64,000 nucleotides of DNA from Myxococcus landrumus (GTDB lineage: Bacteria > Myxococcota > Myxococcia > Myxococcales > Myxococcaceae): assembly GCF_017301635.1 (NCBI RefSeq), contig NZ_CP071091.1:8300501-8364500 (forward strand), written 5' to 3'. The position numbers and the translations under genes are program-made. Shown here one piece after another: positions 49,846 to 59,086 of the stretch (position 1 is the stretch's first letter; each line of letters opens with the position of its first letter). The notes beneath the pieces are model-generated. The model was not told the DNA's origin, did no database searches, and saw only the letters and a list, made by a program, of their open reading frames with translations.

Positions 49846-50682
49846 TCAAGAGGTCTGCTGTTCCCCGCGAGGGCTCCCGAGGCGCGGCCTGTCCTCCGCG
49901 GCGAAGTGGTACTGCTCGCCGTCTTCCGGGACGAGCAGCCGGTCCTCCAGCCCCGCGCTCCGAGCCGCCGCGCGAAGGCCCTGGCGCGTGGTGGGGCAGT
50001 GGTCCAGGGCCTCCAGGTGATTCGCGATGACGCGCCCCGGGGCCACGCGGGCCAGCTCCAGGGCGTCCTCTCCATCCATCAGGATGTCGCCCCCCGTGTC
50101 GAAGCGGGCCCCACCCGCGGGCACCACCACGAGGTCGGGCTTGCGCTGGGTGACGCAGGTGCGAACCGCGTCCGTCAGCAACGTGTCCCCGGCGATGTAG
50201 AGGCTGGGTTCCCCAGGGAGCTCGATGAAGTAGCCCACGCCATGCTCCATGAACCGGCCCACCCAGCCCAGGCCATGAACGCAGGGGATGGCGGTGATGT
50301 GGCCATGGAAGAAGGGCGCGCGATTCAGCGCACCCAGCGACCGGGCCTCCAGGCTTCGTGCACGCAGGTAGGGCTCATCGTGGGGCGTGCAGAACACGGG
50401 GATGCGGCGCTCACGCAGGAAGTGCTTCCCCGCCCGGTCCAGGTGGTCGAAGTGGCCGCGCTGGCAGTGGGTGATGAGGGCGTGGGTCACCGAGCCCAAC
50501 ACCGAGTCCGCTTGTGCGGGGAGGTCCACGAGCGGATTGCGGCGCCGCGTCCGGGTCAGCCACTTCAACGTGGGGAGCGCGGCGCGCGGCGCGAGCATGG
50601 GGTCGATGAGCAGGTTCACGGCTTGTCCGGCGCTCTCGAATCCGAGCACCACGGTGGCGTTGCGCAGTTGGGTGATGTGCAT
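49846..50682 (-). CDS. MBL-fold metallo-hydrolase
   Basis: The 278-residue protein has the metallo-beta-lactamase fold of the UlaG/YtnP type: metal-binding 'ITHCQRGHFDHLD' (H-x-H-like with D-H), 'PCVHGLGWVG', 'YIAGDTLLTD' and the late 'VIANHLEALDHCP' His. The first His of HxHxDH is shifted to 'THCQRGHFDH', a longer spacing than usual. The substrate is unknown. ATG 50682 (MHITQLR) is the family-like start. It is divergent from an AraC-type regulator, a common arrangement for a regulator and its target. Confidence 0.78.
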   Translation of the reverse strand: MHITQLRNATVVLGFESAGQAVNLLIDPMLAPRAALPTLKWLTRTRRRNPLVDLPAQADSVLGSVTHALITHCQRGHFDHLDRAGKHFLRERRIPVFCTPHDEPYLRARSLEARSLGALNRAPFFHGHITAIPCVHGLGWVGRFMEHGVGYFIELPGEPSLYIAGDTLLTDAVRTCVTQRKPDLVVVPAGGARFDTGGDILMDGEDALELARVAPGRVIANHLEALDHCPTTRQGLRAAARSAGLEDRLLVPEDGEQYHFAAEDRPRLGSPRGEQQTS

Positions 50683-50824
50683 GAAGGGCCTCGAGGTCTC
50701 GAGTGGACTTGCGAGGGAGTTGTGCGCCAGCGGGCCGCTCGTCACAATGGCAGGAAGTGACAGTCTCTTTGCGCTTCGTGCCATCCATGTCCGACCGTCG
50801 ATTCGCGCCGAGAGGCGTGGGCCC

Positions 50825-51823
50825 GTGACTTCCTCGCGTTCGCGTTCGCGTCCCCGGCGGGTGGGGTTGTTGCTCTACCCGGGCTGCATGCCGGCCGGAC
50901 TGCTGGCCACCGCCGACATGGCGCGTGCCGTGAACCGGCGGGCGGGGCGCGGAGTCTGTGAGGTGGTGTGGCTGGGACTGACGTCGCAGCCCATCGTCAC
51001 CGAGGACGGGCTGACGCTGCGGCCCCAGCGGACGCTGGCGGAGAGCGAGTGTGACATCTGCCTGGTGCCCGGGTTCTGGACCGAGACCGAGGCCGACATC
51101 GAGGGCATGCTCGAGCGTCAGGCGAAGCTCATCGCCGCGCTCCGCGAGGGCGGGGTGGGGCAGACGGTCTGGGCGTACTGCGCGGGAGTCGCGCTCGCGG
51201 CGGCGGCGGGCCTGTTGGATGGAAAGGCCGCCACGGGGACGTGGTGGTTCCAGCGGTTCTTGCAGCAGCGCTTTCGACGCGTGCGCTGGCGCTTCACCGA
51301 GCCGCGGGTCTCCGACCGCGGGGCCATCACCGCGGCGGGTGCGCAGGGGCACTGGCTCCTGGTGACCCAGCAACTGGCGCAGTGGGTCAGCGCGGAGGTG
51401 ATGCGGGATGTCGAGCAGGTGCTGATGCTGCCCCGGCCTCCGACAGCGCATCCCGCGTTCCGCCCGGTGGAGTTGATGGCGCAGCCGTCCGCCGAGCTGA
51501 AGAAGCTGCTCGTCCATGCCGAGTCCATCCCCGCGTCGGAGCTGAGCCTGGGCTCGGTCGCCGAGCACTGCGCGGTCTCACCTCGCACCCTGCGCAGGAG
51601 AATCGAGGCGCACACGGGGCTCTCCGCGGGCGCCTGGTTGCGTCTGGTCAAGCTGCGGCAGGTGGGGGAGGCGCTGACCACCTCGCTGGAGCCCTTGAAG
51701 GTGGTTGGCGAGCAATTGGGCTACCTCAACGAGAGCAGCCTGCATCGGGCGTTCAAGCAGGTGACGGGCATGACGCCCGTCCACTACCGGCAGGCCTTCG
51801 GCAACGTGAAGAAGGGGCGCTGA
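50825..51823 (+). CDS. GlxA-like AraC-family regulator (DJ-1/PfpI + HTH)
   Basis: The protein of about 332 residues has an N-terminal class-I glutamine-amidotransferase-like (DJ-1/PfpI) domain with 'GLLLYPGCMPAGLLATADMA' and nucleophile-elbow Cys in 'VWAYCAGVALAAAAGLL'. The C-terminal AraC double helix-turn-helix has 'VAEHCAVSPRTLRRRIEAHTG' (residues about 240-262) and 'QLGYLNESSLHRAFKQVTG'. GlxA proteins sense small ligands through the N-domain. The GTG at 50825 with GAGAGG upstream is preferred; ATG 50747 would add 26 residues. It probably controls the divergent MBL hydrolase gene. Confidence 0.8.
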   Translation: MTSSRSRSRPRRVGLLLYPGCMPAGLLATADMARAVNRRAGRGVCEVVWLGLTSQPIVTEDGLTLRPQRTLAESECDICLVPGFWTETEADIEGMLERQAKLIAALREGGVGQTVWAYCAGVALAAAAGLLDGKAATGTWWFQRFLQQRFRRVRWRFTEPRVSDRGAITAAGAQGHWLLVTQQLAQWVSAEVMRDVEQVLMLPRPPTAHPAFRPVELMAQPSAELKKLLVHAESIPASELSLGSVAEHCAVSPRTLRRRIEAHTGLSAGAWLRLVKLRQVGEALTTSLEPLKVVGEQLGYLNESSLHRAFKQVTGMTPVHYRQAFGNVKKGR

Positions 51824-51829
51824 GCCCGC

Positions 51830-52855
51830 TCACGTGCCGACGCGCACCACCAGCTTGCCGAAGGGGCCTCGGTCCAGGTGCTCGAGCGCCTGGGGGAACG
51901 CGTCCAGCGCATAGGTCGCGTCCACCACCGGCTCCAACCGCAACGTGTCCACCGCGCGGACGAGCTCCTCCAGCCCACGCCGATGCCCGACCATCACCCC
52001 CTGGATGATGCCGTGGGTCTGGAAGAGAGGCACTGCCGGGAAGCGCGCCTCGAAGCCCTCCAGGACGCCGATGAGCGCGATGCGGCCTCCGCTCGCGAGC
52101 GCTCGCACCGAGTGCCCCAGGTTGTCGCCCCCCACCACCTCGAGGACGACGTCCGCGCCGCGTCCTCCGGTCAGCTCCAGCACCGCCTGCTCCCAGTCCG
52201 GTGTCTGGCGACGGTGGATGCCGTGCGCCGCGCCCAGCGCCTTCGCCCGGGCCAGCTTCGCCTCGTCTCCCGAGGTGACGATGACGCGCGCCCCGAGCGC
52301 GGAGGCGAGCTGCACGGCGAACAGCGACACGCCCCCCGTGCCTTGCGTCACCACCGTCTGGCCCGGCCGTGGCGCGCCGTGCTCCATCAGCGCCGTCCAC
52401 GCCGTGAGGCCCGCGCAGGGCAGCGTGCTGGCCTTCACGTCATCCAACGTCCGAGGCGCCGCGACGAGCCAGGACTCCGGGACGGACACGTACTCCGACA
52501 GGACGCCGGGCAGCGCGCCACCGAGGCTCGGAATGACGCCGTCCACGCGAACCGGGGGCCCGTCCACCCACAGGGGATTGAAGGCGGCGAGCACTCGCTC
52601 TCCCTTGCGCACCCGGGTGACGCCCTCGCCCGTGGCCACGACTTCGCCCGCCATGTCGGACGTGGGCACCAGCGGCTCGCGTGAGGCGCGCGGCGCGGTG
52701 GCGTCGAGGATGAGCTTGTCGCGGTAGTTGAGCGACACCGCGCGGACGCGCACCAGCGCCTCGCCCGGCTTGGGCGTGGGAATCGCCACGCTCGTCAGCT
52801 TCAAGTTCGCGCGGCCCGGCTCGCGCAGTTCCCACCGCTTCATCACGCCTTCCAT
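51830..52855 (-). CDS. Zinc-type alcohol dehydrogenase / quinone oxidoreductase family (MDR)
   Basis: The 341-residue medium-chain dehydrogenase/reductase has 'SLNYRDKLILD', the GroES-like fold, 'TWTALMEHG...TVVTQGTGGVSLFA' (NADP-binding GTGGVS) and 'GGRGADVVLEVVGG'. Catalytic zinc ligands are not evident (no GHE motif, no Cys cluster), so it is of the zinc-independent quinone-oxidoreductase/enoyl-reductase type that reduces enones or aldehydes with NADPH. The start at 52855 has GGGAGA 4 bp upstream. It is divergent from a LysR gene and is its likely target. Confidence 0.85.
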   Translation of the reverse strand: MEGVMKRWELREPGRANLKLTSVAIPTPKPGEALVRVRAVSLNYRDKLILDATAPRASREPLVPTSDMAGEVVATGEGVTRVRKGERVLAAFNPLWVDGPPVRVDGVIPSLGGALPGVLSEYVSVPESWLVAAPRTLDDVKASTLPCAGLTAWTALMEHGAPRPGQTVVTQGTGGVSLFAVQLASALGARVIVTSGDEAKLARAKALGAAHGIHRRQTPDWEQAVLELTGGRGADVVLEVVGGDNLGHSVRALASGGRIALIGVLEGFEARFPAVPLFQTHGIIQGVMVGHRRGLEELVRAVDTLRLEPVVDATYALDAFPQALEHLDRGPFGKLVVRVGT

Positions 52856-52870
52856 GGGGTCTCCCTTTCC

Positions 52871-52917
52871 GTGTCTTCAAGAGGCGCGGGGGATATAGGG
52901 AGGCGGAAGTGTCTTCA
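52871..52917. promoter_or_regulatory. Direct repeat GTGTCTTCA in the divergent promoter region
   Basis: GTGTCTTCA occurs at 52871-52879 and 52909-52917, 38 bp apart, between the alcohol dehydrogenase and LysR genes. Each repeat includes GTGTC, the half-site of the palindrome at 52942-52958, so all may be contacts of the same regulator. Confidence 0.35.
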
Positions 52918-52941
52918 GTGGAGAGCTTTCGGGGCTTCACT

Positions 52942-52958
52942 GGCGACACGGTGTCACC
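52942..52958. promoter_or_regulatory. LysR-type operator palindrome
   Basis: GGCGACAC-G-GTGTCACC is a 17-bp inverted repeat with one mismatch per arm, 15 bp before the LysR start. Its position in the divergent gap fits autoregulation and control of the alcohol dehydrogenase gene. Confidence 0.5.
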
Positions 52959-52973
52959 AATCGAGGCGATGTC

Positions 52974-53915
52974 ATGACCGACCGGCTCAGTGGAGTGCTC
53001 GTGTTCGTCCAGGCCGCGGAGGCCGGGGGCTTCGCGCTCGCGGCGCAGCGCCTGGGGCTGACCCGCTCCGCCGTGGGCAAGAGCATCGCGCGGCTGGAGC
53101 AGCGCCTGGGCACCCGCCTGTTCCAGCGCACCACGCGCCAGCAACGCCTCACCGAGGATGGACAGGTCTTCTACGAGCGCTGCGCGCGCGCCCTGTCGGA
53201 GCTGGAGGCCGCCGAGGCCGCGCTCGACTCCGGACGCAGCGAGCCCATGGGCCGGCTGCGCGTCACCGCGTCCGTGTTGTTCGGCAGGCACCTCGTCGCG
53301 CCGTTGTTGTGGGAGCTGGCCCGTGAGCACCCGGGGCTCGAGCTGGAGATGTCCTTCAGCGACCGCGTGACGGACCTCATCGAGGATGGCTACGACCTGG
53401 CCATCCGCGTCGCGCCGCTCGCGGACCCGTCGGGGCTTGCCGCGCGCAAGCTCGGCGCGCAGATGATGGTGGTGTGCGCCTCCCCGGACTACGTGGCCCG
53501 TCATGGCCGGCCGCGGACGCTGGAGGACCTGACCCGTCACGAGGCCCTCACCTACGGGCGCCAGGGCCAGAGCAAGCCGTGGCTGTTTCCAGACGAGAAG
53601 GGCGGCGATACACCCGTCCGGGTCCGGGGGCGTCTGCGATTGGATGACCTGGAGGCCATCGCCGACGCCGCGACGCAAGGCCTGGGCATCGCGTGGCTTC
53701 CGTGCTGGCTCATCGCGGAGCGGCTGCACCGGGGCGAGCTGGTGGATGTGCTGGAGGGTGTGGGGCGACACGGGAACGAAATCTTCGCCGTCTGGCCTCA
53801 GAACAAGCACCTGCCCGTCAAGGTGCGCAGGGCCATCGACCTGCTCGCGGCGCGCCTCCCCGAGCGTCTCGCCACCGCGATGCAGAAGCCACCGCGTCCC
53901 GGCAGGAAGCGCTGA
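52974..53915 (+). CDS. LysR-family transcriptional regulator
   Basis: The 313-residue regulator has the N-terminal winged HTH ('FVQAAEAGGFALAAQRLGL', 'SAVGKSIARLEQRLGTRLF', residues about 11-50) and the substrate-binding domain from about 92 ('RLRVTASVLFGRHLVAPLL'). It belongs to the large group with 'DGYDLAIRVAPLADPSGLAARKLG', often linked to divergent reductases or dehydrogenases. The palindrome just upstream suggests autorepression. It is likely to regulate the divergent alcohol dehydrogenase gene. Confidence 0.88.
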   Translation: MTDRLSGVLVFVQAAEAGGFALAAQRLGLTRSAVGKSIARLEQRLGTRLFQRTTRQQRLTEDGQVFYERCARALSELEAAEAALDSGRSEPMGRLRVTASVLFGRHLVAPLLWELAREHPGLELEMSFSDRVTDLIEDGYDLAIRVAPLADPSGLAARKLGAQMMVVCASPDYVARHGRPRTLEDLTRHEALTYGRQGQSKPWLFPDEKGGDTPVRVRGRLRLDDLEAIADAATQGLGIAWLPCWLIAERLHRGELVDVLEGVGRHGNEIFAVWPQNKHLPVKVRRAIDLLAARLPERLATAMQKPPRPGRKR

Positions 53916-53946
53916 ACTCTTGTTTCGGGGAGTTTTTTCGGCGTGC

Positions 53947-54029
53947 CGCACGCGACTTCCCGCCCGGCCCCCCGTTGCTCTCCGCAGGGGCGAAGCGGTG
54001 TCTTCGAGCCCCGTGAAACAGGATAACGC
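53947..54029 (+). promoter_or_regulatory. Conserved structured leader of the first surface protein
   Basis: This 83-nt stretch is almost repeated before the second paralog (59087-59162). It holds a hairpin: GGGG-CGAAG (53987-53995), loop CGGTGT, CTTCG-AG-CCCC (54002-54012), then the ribosome site AGGA (54020-54023) before the GTG at 54030. Conservation of the stem across the two copies suggests a functional 5' UTR element. No known riboswitch class is recognised. Confidence 0.5.
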
Positions 54030-57000
54030 GTGCTCAAGTCAGGATTCCTCGGGATTCTCCTCGTCTTGTTGATGCCCACCGTCGCGCTGGCGACGGACGT
54101 CCCGCCAAACACGTACATTGGCACCTACGCCGTCTGGACCGCGGCCGGGAATCCCTGGAGGCTCCAGGGTGCGCTCACCATCGGTGATGGCGGCACGCTG
54201 ACCCTGGAGCCCGGGGTCGTGGTGGAGACCGCGAACGCCACCGGCATCTCTCTCCGGGTCGGTGGCTCCTTGGCGGTCAATGGGACCGCGGCCTCGCCCG
54301 TCTCCATCCAGCTCCAGGCCAACAACATCGAGGTCTATGGGAATGGGACCGTGGTCGCCGACCATCTCACCGTCGTTGGAGGCCAGCCTGCCTTCAATGT
54401 GGAGTCGAACGGCTCCGCGACCTTCAACCACAGCAGGCTGACGTCTGGCGCCCCCGCCTTTTCCATCAGTTGGGATGGCCGCGTCGACTTCGAGAACGGC
54501 GTCATCAATGACTGCAAGCAGGTGATGTGGCTGGCCCGTGGCGAGGCGGCCATCCGCTCCAGCGTGATTCATGGGTGCACCCCGACGGGCACCAACCCCC
54601 TCATCAGCATCGTCAACTCGGAGTCGAAGACGACGCTCGTCCACAACACCTTCTTCGACAATGGAGGGGTCGCCATCGAGGCGTCCATGCCCGTGGCGAA
54701 CACGGACCTCGCCCTCACCCTTCACGACAACATCATCATGGGCCGGGGGTACTATGGCGTGCGGTTGACGAATGTCCGCGCGCCCGTCGTCCATCACAAC
54801 GCGGTGTGGGGCTTCCTGATCGCCAACTACCTGGGCGTCAGTCCCGGAGCAGGGAGCGTCAATGCCAATCCCCTCCTCCAGGGCTTCGCCCATCTCTCCG
54901 AGAACTCTCCCGTGAGGAATGCCGCCTCGGATGGGACGGACATGGGGGCCTTCCCCTACGCGGGACATCCCGCCCACCCCCTGCTCCTCGAGGGCATCCT
55001 GCGCTCGGACCGGACGTTGACCGGTGCCAACGTCGTCACCGGAGACCTCCAGGTCCCCGCGGGGGTCTCCCTGACGCTCGCGCCCGGTGCCAGCGTCACC
55101 GTCACGAACCTGAAGAGTGGGCCCGGAAACAGCACGGTGCCGGTGAAGGTCCTCATCGCGGGCTCACTGAAAGTCGAAGGGACTTCCGCCGCGCCCGCCA
55201 GGTTCGAACGCGAGTCTTCCAATTCCGAGGTGGCCGAGCTCCACGGCGAGGCGAGCTTCAAACACGCCGAGGTGAGAGGAGGGTTGCTCATCCGGGGCAC
55301 GGCCTCGTTTCAGGACTCCACCCTGACGTTGCTGGGCTCCTATGTCAGGGTCCAGGGCACGGGCTCCGCCACGTTCAAGGACTCCGCCATGATGCTCTCC
55401 AACTCCCTCGTGACCGAGGACAACAGCACCGCCACGGTCGAGAACTTCACCCTGTCGGGAGGGAGGCTGGAGGCTCGGGGGAGCAGCACCCTCACGGCGA
55501 AGAAGGTCACCGCGACGAGAGGGGGCGTCTCTGTCTCCGACTCCGCCACCGCGACGGTGACGGACTCCACCTTCCTGGAGGGGGAGTCCTGTCTGAAGGT
55601 CACGGGCGGCTCGCTCACCTTTGAACGGGGCTCGCTCCAGAAGTGCCTCAACGCGGTCGAGGCCACGGGGGGCGTCGTGAATGTCTCCTACAGCCTGGTG
55701 CGCGACAACATGCGGAAGGCTCCCTCGATGGCGGGGGGCTTTCACCTCGCCAATGCCTCCGCCTCGATTGTCCACAACACCGTCATCCACAACGAGTGGG
55801 GGGGCTTCTCCGTCGCCACCCAGCCTCAGAACTCCGTGGAGATTCGCGACAACATCATCCACGCCAACCAGCACGTGGGCATCGAGGTCGTGCCGGCCAC
55901 CAACATCTCCATCCATCACAACGCGGTCTGGGGACACTCCGACAACTACCGGGGGAACCCCACGCTGGGCCCTGGGAGTCTCACCGAGGACCCGCTCTTC
56001 GTCAGTCCTCGCCACGTGACGTTCCTGGAGACCTCTCCTTGTCGCAATGCCGCGTCGGATGGGACGGACATGGGCGCCTTCCCCTATGTCCCGGTCCCCG
56101 CCGTGTCCCTCGCGTTGGACACGTCCTCCGTCACGCTGCCCGGCAACAGCACGTCTCGACTCACCGCCAAGGTCCTCGACGCGGCCGGTCTGGAGTTGCC
56201 ACGCACGGTCGTCACCTGGACGGTCCCCGCCGAGGTGGGGACCATCGATTCGAGCGGCAAGCTCACCGCGGGGTGTGCGCTCGGTTCGTATCCTGGGGCG
56301 GTGGTCGCGACGGTGGGGGCGCTTTCCGCCTCGGCGGATGTGACGGTGACGTTGGGGCCCATCCAGTCGGTGACGCTCACCCCGTCGCAAGTGACGTTGC
56401 GCATCGGGGAGACGCAGCAGTTCTCGGTGACGGCCCCGGATGCCTGCGGACGTGAAGTCCCGACGGCGCGCCGGTGGGCCACGAACAGCCCGTCGCTCGG
56501 CTCCATCACGACCAGCGGTCTCTACACCGCGAGCACCCAGGTCATGAGTGATGCCATGGGCGTCAAGGTCGAAGTGGGCGGCTTGTATGCCCATGCGAGC
56601 GTGAACATCCAGCCGGGGCCGGTGCAGACCGTCAAGCTGTCACCCGCGCACCTCACGTTGGCCGCGAACTCCCAGGCGCAGGTCTCCGCCGTGGCCCTCG
56701 ACCGCGCGGGGAATCCCGTGCCGGGCGACGTCTCCTTGAGGGTCGTCGGAGGGGGCGGCACCCTCGACGCCTCGAACCGCTTCAACGCGGGGATCGTCGC
56801 GGGCCACTTCCCGAGAACCCTCGAGGCCTCGGTCGAAGGAGTCTCGGCGACGGCGGATGTCACCGTGACCCCGGGGCCGCTCGTGCGCTTCGATGTGGTT
56901 CCCAGCATCAATGAGGTGAAGACGCGGGCGACCCGCCAGTTCACGGCGCAGGGGTTCGACGCGTGGGGCAACAAGTGGACCTTGTCCCCGACGTGGACCG

Positions 57001-58961
57001 TGACCAGCCCCTCGCTGGGGACCATCGACTCCAAGGGCTTGTTCCGGGCCGGTACGGTGGCGGGACTCTATTCGGGGGGTGTGAAGGCGACGACGGAGGG
57101 CATCTCGCGCTCCGTTGACGTCAAGGTGCTGCCGGGGGCGTTGTCGAGGCTCGCGCTCACGCCCTCGTTCACCACGCTGGAGCCCGAGGGCATGCAGCGG
57201 TTCGGGGTGATGGGGTTCGACGCGGATGGAAACGCGGTCACCGTCTCTCCGGCGTGGTCGGTGGAGATGTGGGGCGCGGGGAGCATCACGTCGGACGGGC
57301 TCTACACCGCGCCGAAGGTCGCGGGGACGTACTCCGGCAGCGTGCGCGTCGCCGCGGAGCACCTCTCGCTCTACGCCACGGTCTACGTGACGCCTGGCGC
57401 CATCAGCCGCCTGGAGATTTCACCGACGTCCCCCTCCGTCGTCGTGAAGGGCTCGGTGCCGTTCCAGGTGAAGGCGTTCGATGCGTATGACAACGAGGTC
57501 ACCTCGTTCTCGGCGTCGTGGAGTGTCGTGAAGGGTGGAGGCAGCATCAGCGCGGCGGGGGTCTTCACCGCGGGCACCGTGGCGGGGACGTTCGCGGACA
57601 GCGTGCGGGTCAGCGTGGCGGGGGTGGCGAAGACGGCCAGCATCACCGTCACGCCGGGGGCGGTGAGCCGGGTCGTCCTGTCTCCGCAGGGGCCCACGGT
57701 GGCGGCGGGGAGCACGGTGGCGTTCAGCGCGAAGGCGTTCGATGCGTACGACAACGAGGTGACTTCGGCACCGGCGACGTGGAAGGTGGTGAATGGCGGA
57801 GGCTCCATCGATGGCGCGGGAGTCTTCACCGCGGGCATCGCGGTGGGGGCCTTCCCGGGGACGGTGCAAGTCGCCGTGGGTGGCATCGTGGAGCAAGCCT
57901 CCATCTCCGTGGTGGCCGCGGCGCCGAGCCGGGTCGTCCTCACGCCGCAGAACCCCACGCTTCCGGCGGGGGGCTCGGTGACCTTCAACGTGCAGGCGTT
58001 CGACATGTACGGCAACGAGGCGCCCGCGTACCCGGCGACGTGGAAGGTGGTGAATGGGGGAGGCACCGTGAATGCCTCGGGTGTCTTCAGCGCGGGCACG
58101 GTGGCGGGCACGTTCTTGAACACCGTCCAGGTGACGGTGGGGAGCGCGACGGGGACGACCTCGGTGACCGTCACTTCGACGACGCCGAACCCCGAGCCCG
58201 GCGAGCCGAGCCGGGTCGTCCTCACGCCGCAGAACCCGACGCTGTCGGCGGGAAGCCCGGTGACCTTCCGCGTGCAGGCGTTCGACGCGCAGGGCAACGA
58301 GATGACCCGGCAGCCGGCCACGTGGAGGGTGGTGAACGGTGGAGGCTCCATCGACGCCTCCGGCGTCTTCACCGCCGGCCCGGTGGCGGGCACGTTCTCG
58401 AACACCGTCCAGGTGACGGTGGGGGGCGTGACGGCGACGACCTCGGTGACCGTCACCGCGACGACGCCGAATCCCGAGCCCGGCGAGCCGAGCCGGGTCG
58501 TCCTCACGCCGCAGAACCCCACGCTTCCCGCGGGAGGCTCGGTGACCCTCCGCGTGCAGGCGTTCGACGTGAACGGCAAGGAGACGACCCGGTACCCGGC
58601 CACGTGGAAGGTGGTGAACGGTGGAGGCTCCATCGACGCCTCCGGCGTCTTCACCGCCGGCCCGGTGGCGGGCACGTTCTCGAACACCGTCCAGGTGACG
58701 GTGGGGAGCGTGACGGGGACGACCTCGGTGACCGTCACCTCGACGACGCCGAATCCCGAGCCCGAGTGCCAGCGGTCGTCGGACTGTGGCGGGGGTGAGA
58801 CGTGCAACGCCGGGGTCTGCGAGGCGCCTCCGACCTCGGGCGGAAAGGAAGGGGGCGGCGGTTGCAGCAGCTCGGGGGCCGGGACGTCGGTGTTCGGGTT
58901 GCTGGTGCTGGTGCTGGTGCTGCTGGCGCTCGACTCGCGGAAGCGACGCACCGCGCGGTGA
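54030..58961 (+). CDS. Large surface protein: beta-helix, ten Ig-like repeats, MYXO-CTERM-like tail
   Basis: The 1643-residue protein starts at GTG with a Sec signal (cleavage after ALA near residue 21). Residues about 22-680 look like a right-handed parallel beta-helix, with short repeated 'HNAVWG', 'DNIIMG' and 'GSATF' turns and two copies of 'ASDGTDMGAFPY'. From about 690 to 1577 come ten Ig-like (Big-type) repeats of 85-94 residues with 'AFD.YGNE' and 'GVFTAGTVAGTF' motifs. A Cys-rich linker ('CGGGETCNAGVCE') and a Gly/Cys-Ser-Ser motif, transmembrane helix and 'RKRR' end form a MYXO-CTERM-like sorting tail. It is probably a cell-surface adhesin or matrix protein. A close paralog follows. 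Confidence 0.82.
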   Translation: MLKSGFLGILLVLLMPTVALATDVPPNTYIGTYAVWTAAGNPWRLQGALTIGDGGTLTLEPGVVVETANATGISLRVGGSLAVNGTAASPVSIQLQANNIEVYGNGTVVADHLTVVGGQPAFNVESNGSATFNHSRLTSGAPAFSISWDGRVDFENGVINDCKQVMWLARGEAAIRSSVIHGCTPTGTNPLISIVNSESKTTLVHNTFFDNGGVAIEASMPVANTDLALTLHDNIIMGRGYYGVRLTNVRAPVVHHNAVWGFLIANYLGVSPGAGSVNANPLLQGFAHLSENSPVRNAASDGTDMGAFPYAGHPAHPLLLEGILRSDRTLTGANVVTGDLQVPAGVSLTLAPGASVTVTNLKSGPGNSTVPVKVLIAGSLKVEGTSAAPARFERESSNSEVAELHGEASFKHAEVRGGLLIRGTASFQDSTLTLLGSYVRVQGTGSATFKDSAMMLSNSLVTEDNSTATVENFTLSGGRLEARGSSTLTAKKVTATRGGVSVSDSATATVTDSTFLEGESCLKVTGGSLTFERGSLQKCLNAVEATGGVVNVSYSLVRDNMRKAPSMAGGFHLANASASIVHNTVIHNEWGGFSVATQPQNSVEIRDNIIHANQHVGIEVVPATNISIHHNAVWGHSDNYRGNPTLGPGSLTEDPLFVSPRHVTFLETSPCRNAASDGTDMGAFPYVPVPAVSLALDTSSVTLPGNSTSRLTAKVLDAAGLELPRTVVTWTVPAEVGTIDSSGKLTAGCALGSYPGAVVATVGALSASADVTVTLGPIQSVTLTPSQVTLRIGETQQFSVTAPDACGREVPTARRWATNSPSLGSITTSGLYTASTQVMSDAMGVKVEVGGLYAHASVNIQPGPVQTVKLSPAHLTLAANSQAQVSAVALDRAGNPVPGDVSLRVVGGGGTLDASNRFNAGIVAGHFPRTLEASVEGVSATADVTVTPGPLVRFDVVPSINEVKTRATRQFTAQGFDAWGNKWTLSPTWTVTSPSLGTIDSKGLFRAGTVAGLYSGGVKATTEGISRSVDVKVLPGALSRLALTPSFTTLEPEGMQRFGVMGFDADGNAVTVSPAWSVEMWGAGSITSDGLYTAPKVAGTYSGSVRVAAEHLSLYATVYVTPGAISRLEISPTSPSVVVKGSVPFQVKAFDAYDNEVTSFSASWSVVKGGGSISAAGVFTAGTVAGTFADSVRVSVAGVAKTASITVTPGAVSRVVLSPQGPTVAAGSTVAFSAKAFDAYDNEVTSAPATWKVVNGGGSIDGAGVFTAGIAVGAFPGTVQVAVGGIVEQASISVVAAAPSRVVLTPQNPTLPAGGSVTFNVQAFDMYGNEAPAYPATWKVVNGGGTVNASGVFSAGTVAGTFLNTVQVTVGSATGTTSVTVTSTTPNPEPGEPSRVVLTPQNPTLSAGSPVTFRVQAFDAQGNEMTRQPATWRVVNGGGSIDASGVFTAGPVAGTFSNTVQVTVGGVTATTSVTVTATTPNPEPGEPSRVVLTPQNPTLPAGGSVTLRVQAFDVNGKETTRYPATWKVVNGGGSIDASGVFTAGPVAGTFSNTVQVTVGSVTGTTSVTVTSTTPNPEPECQRSSDCGGGETCNAGVCEAPPTSGGKEGGGGCSSSGAGTSVFGLLVLVLVLLALDSRKRRTAR
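57924..58769 (+). repeat. Three near-identical 282-bp Ig-domain repeats
   Basis: Three DNA repeats begin at 57924, 58206 and 58488, an exact 282-bp period (94 codons), encoding Ig-like repeats 8, 9 and 10. Near identity at DNA level points to recent copy-number expansion. The paralog at 59163 has only one copy of this unit, which accounts for nearly all of its shorter length. Confidence 0.8.
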
Positions 58962-59017
58962 AGTCGGCGAGGACCAGGCCTGTGTCCAGGAGGCGCTGAC
59001 CGCGCCCCTGGCCCGGG

Positions 59018-59033
59018 GTCACCTGTGACGTCA
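59018..59033. promoter_or_regulatory. Palindromic elements upstream of the second surface protein
   Basis: GTCAC-CT-GTGAC (59018-59029) overlaps the palindrome TGACGTCA (59026-59033), about 130 bp before the second paralog's GTG. It is absent from the first copy, so the second gene may have its own control. Confidence 0.3.
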
Positions 59034-59086
59034 TTGCCGCCGCGCTGAATCCTCGCTTCCGGTGAAAGTTTTCAGGCACCCGCACG

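Noticed and set aside
53947-54029. A cyclic-di-GMP (GEMM) riboswitch in the surface-protein leader
   Set aside because: The conserved GEMM core and tetraloop-receptor bases are not found; only a single hairpin is visible, so it is reported as an unclassified leader.
54140-58950. Whether the surface-protein repeats form a CRISPR array or noncoding satellite
   Set aside because: Repeats are 282 bp or longer, in frame, and encode Ig-like domains; there are no short repeats with unique spacers.
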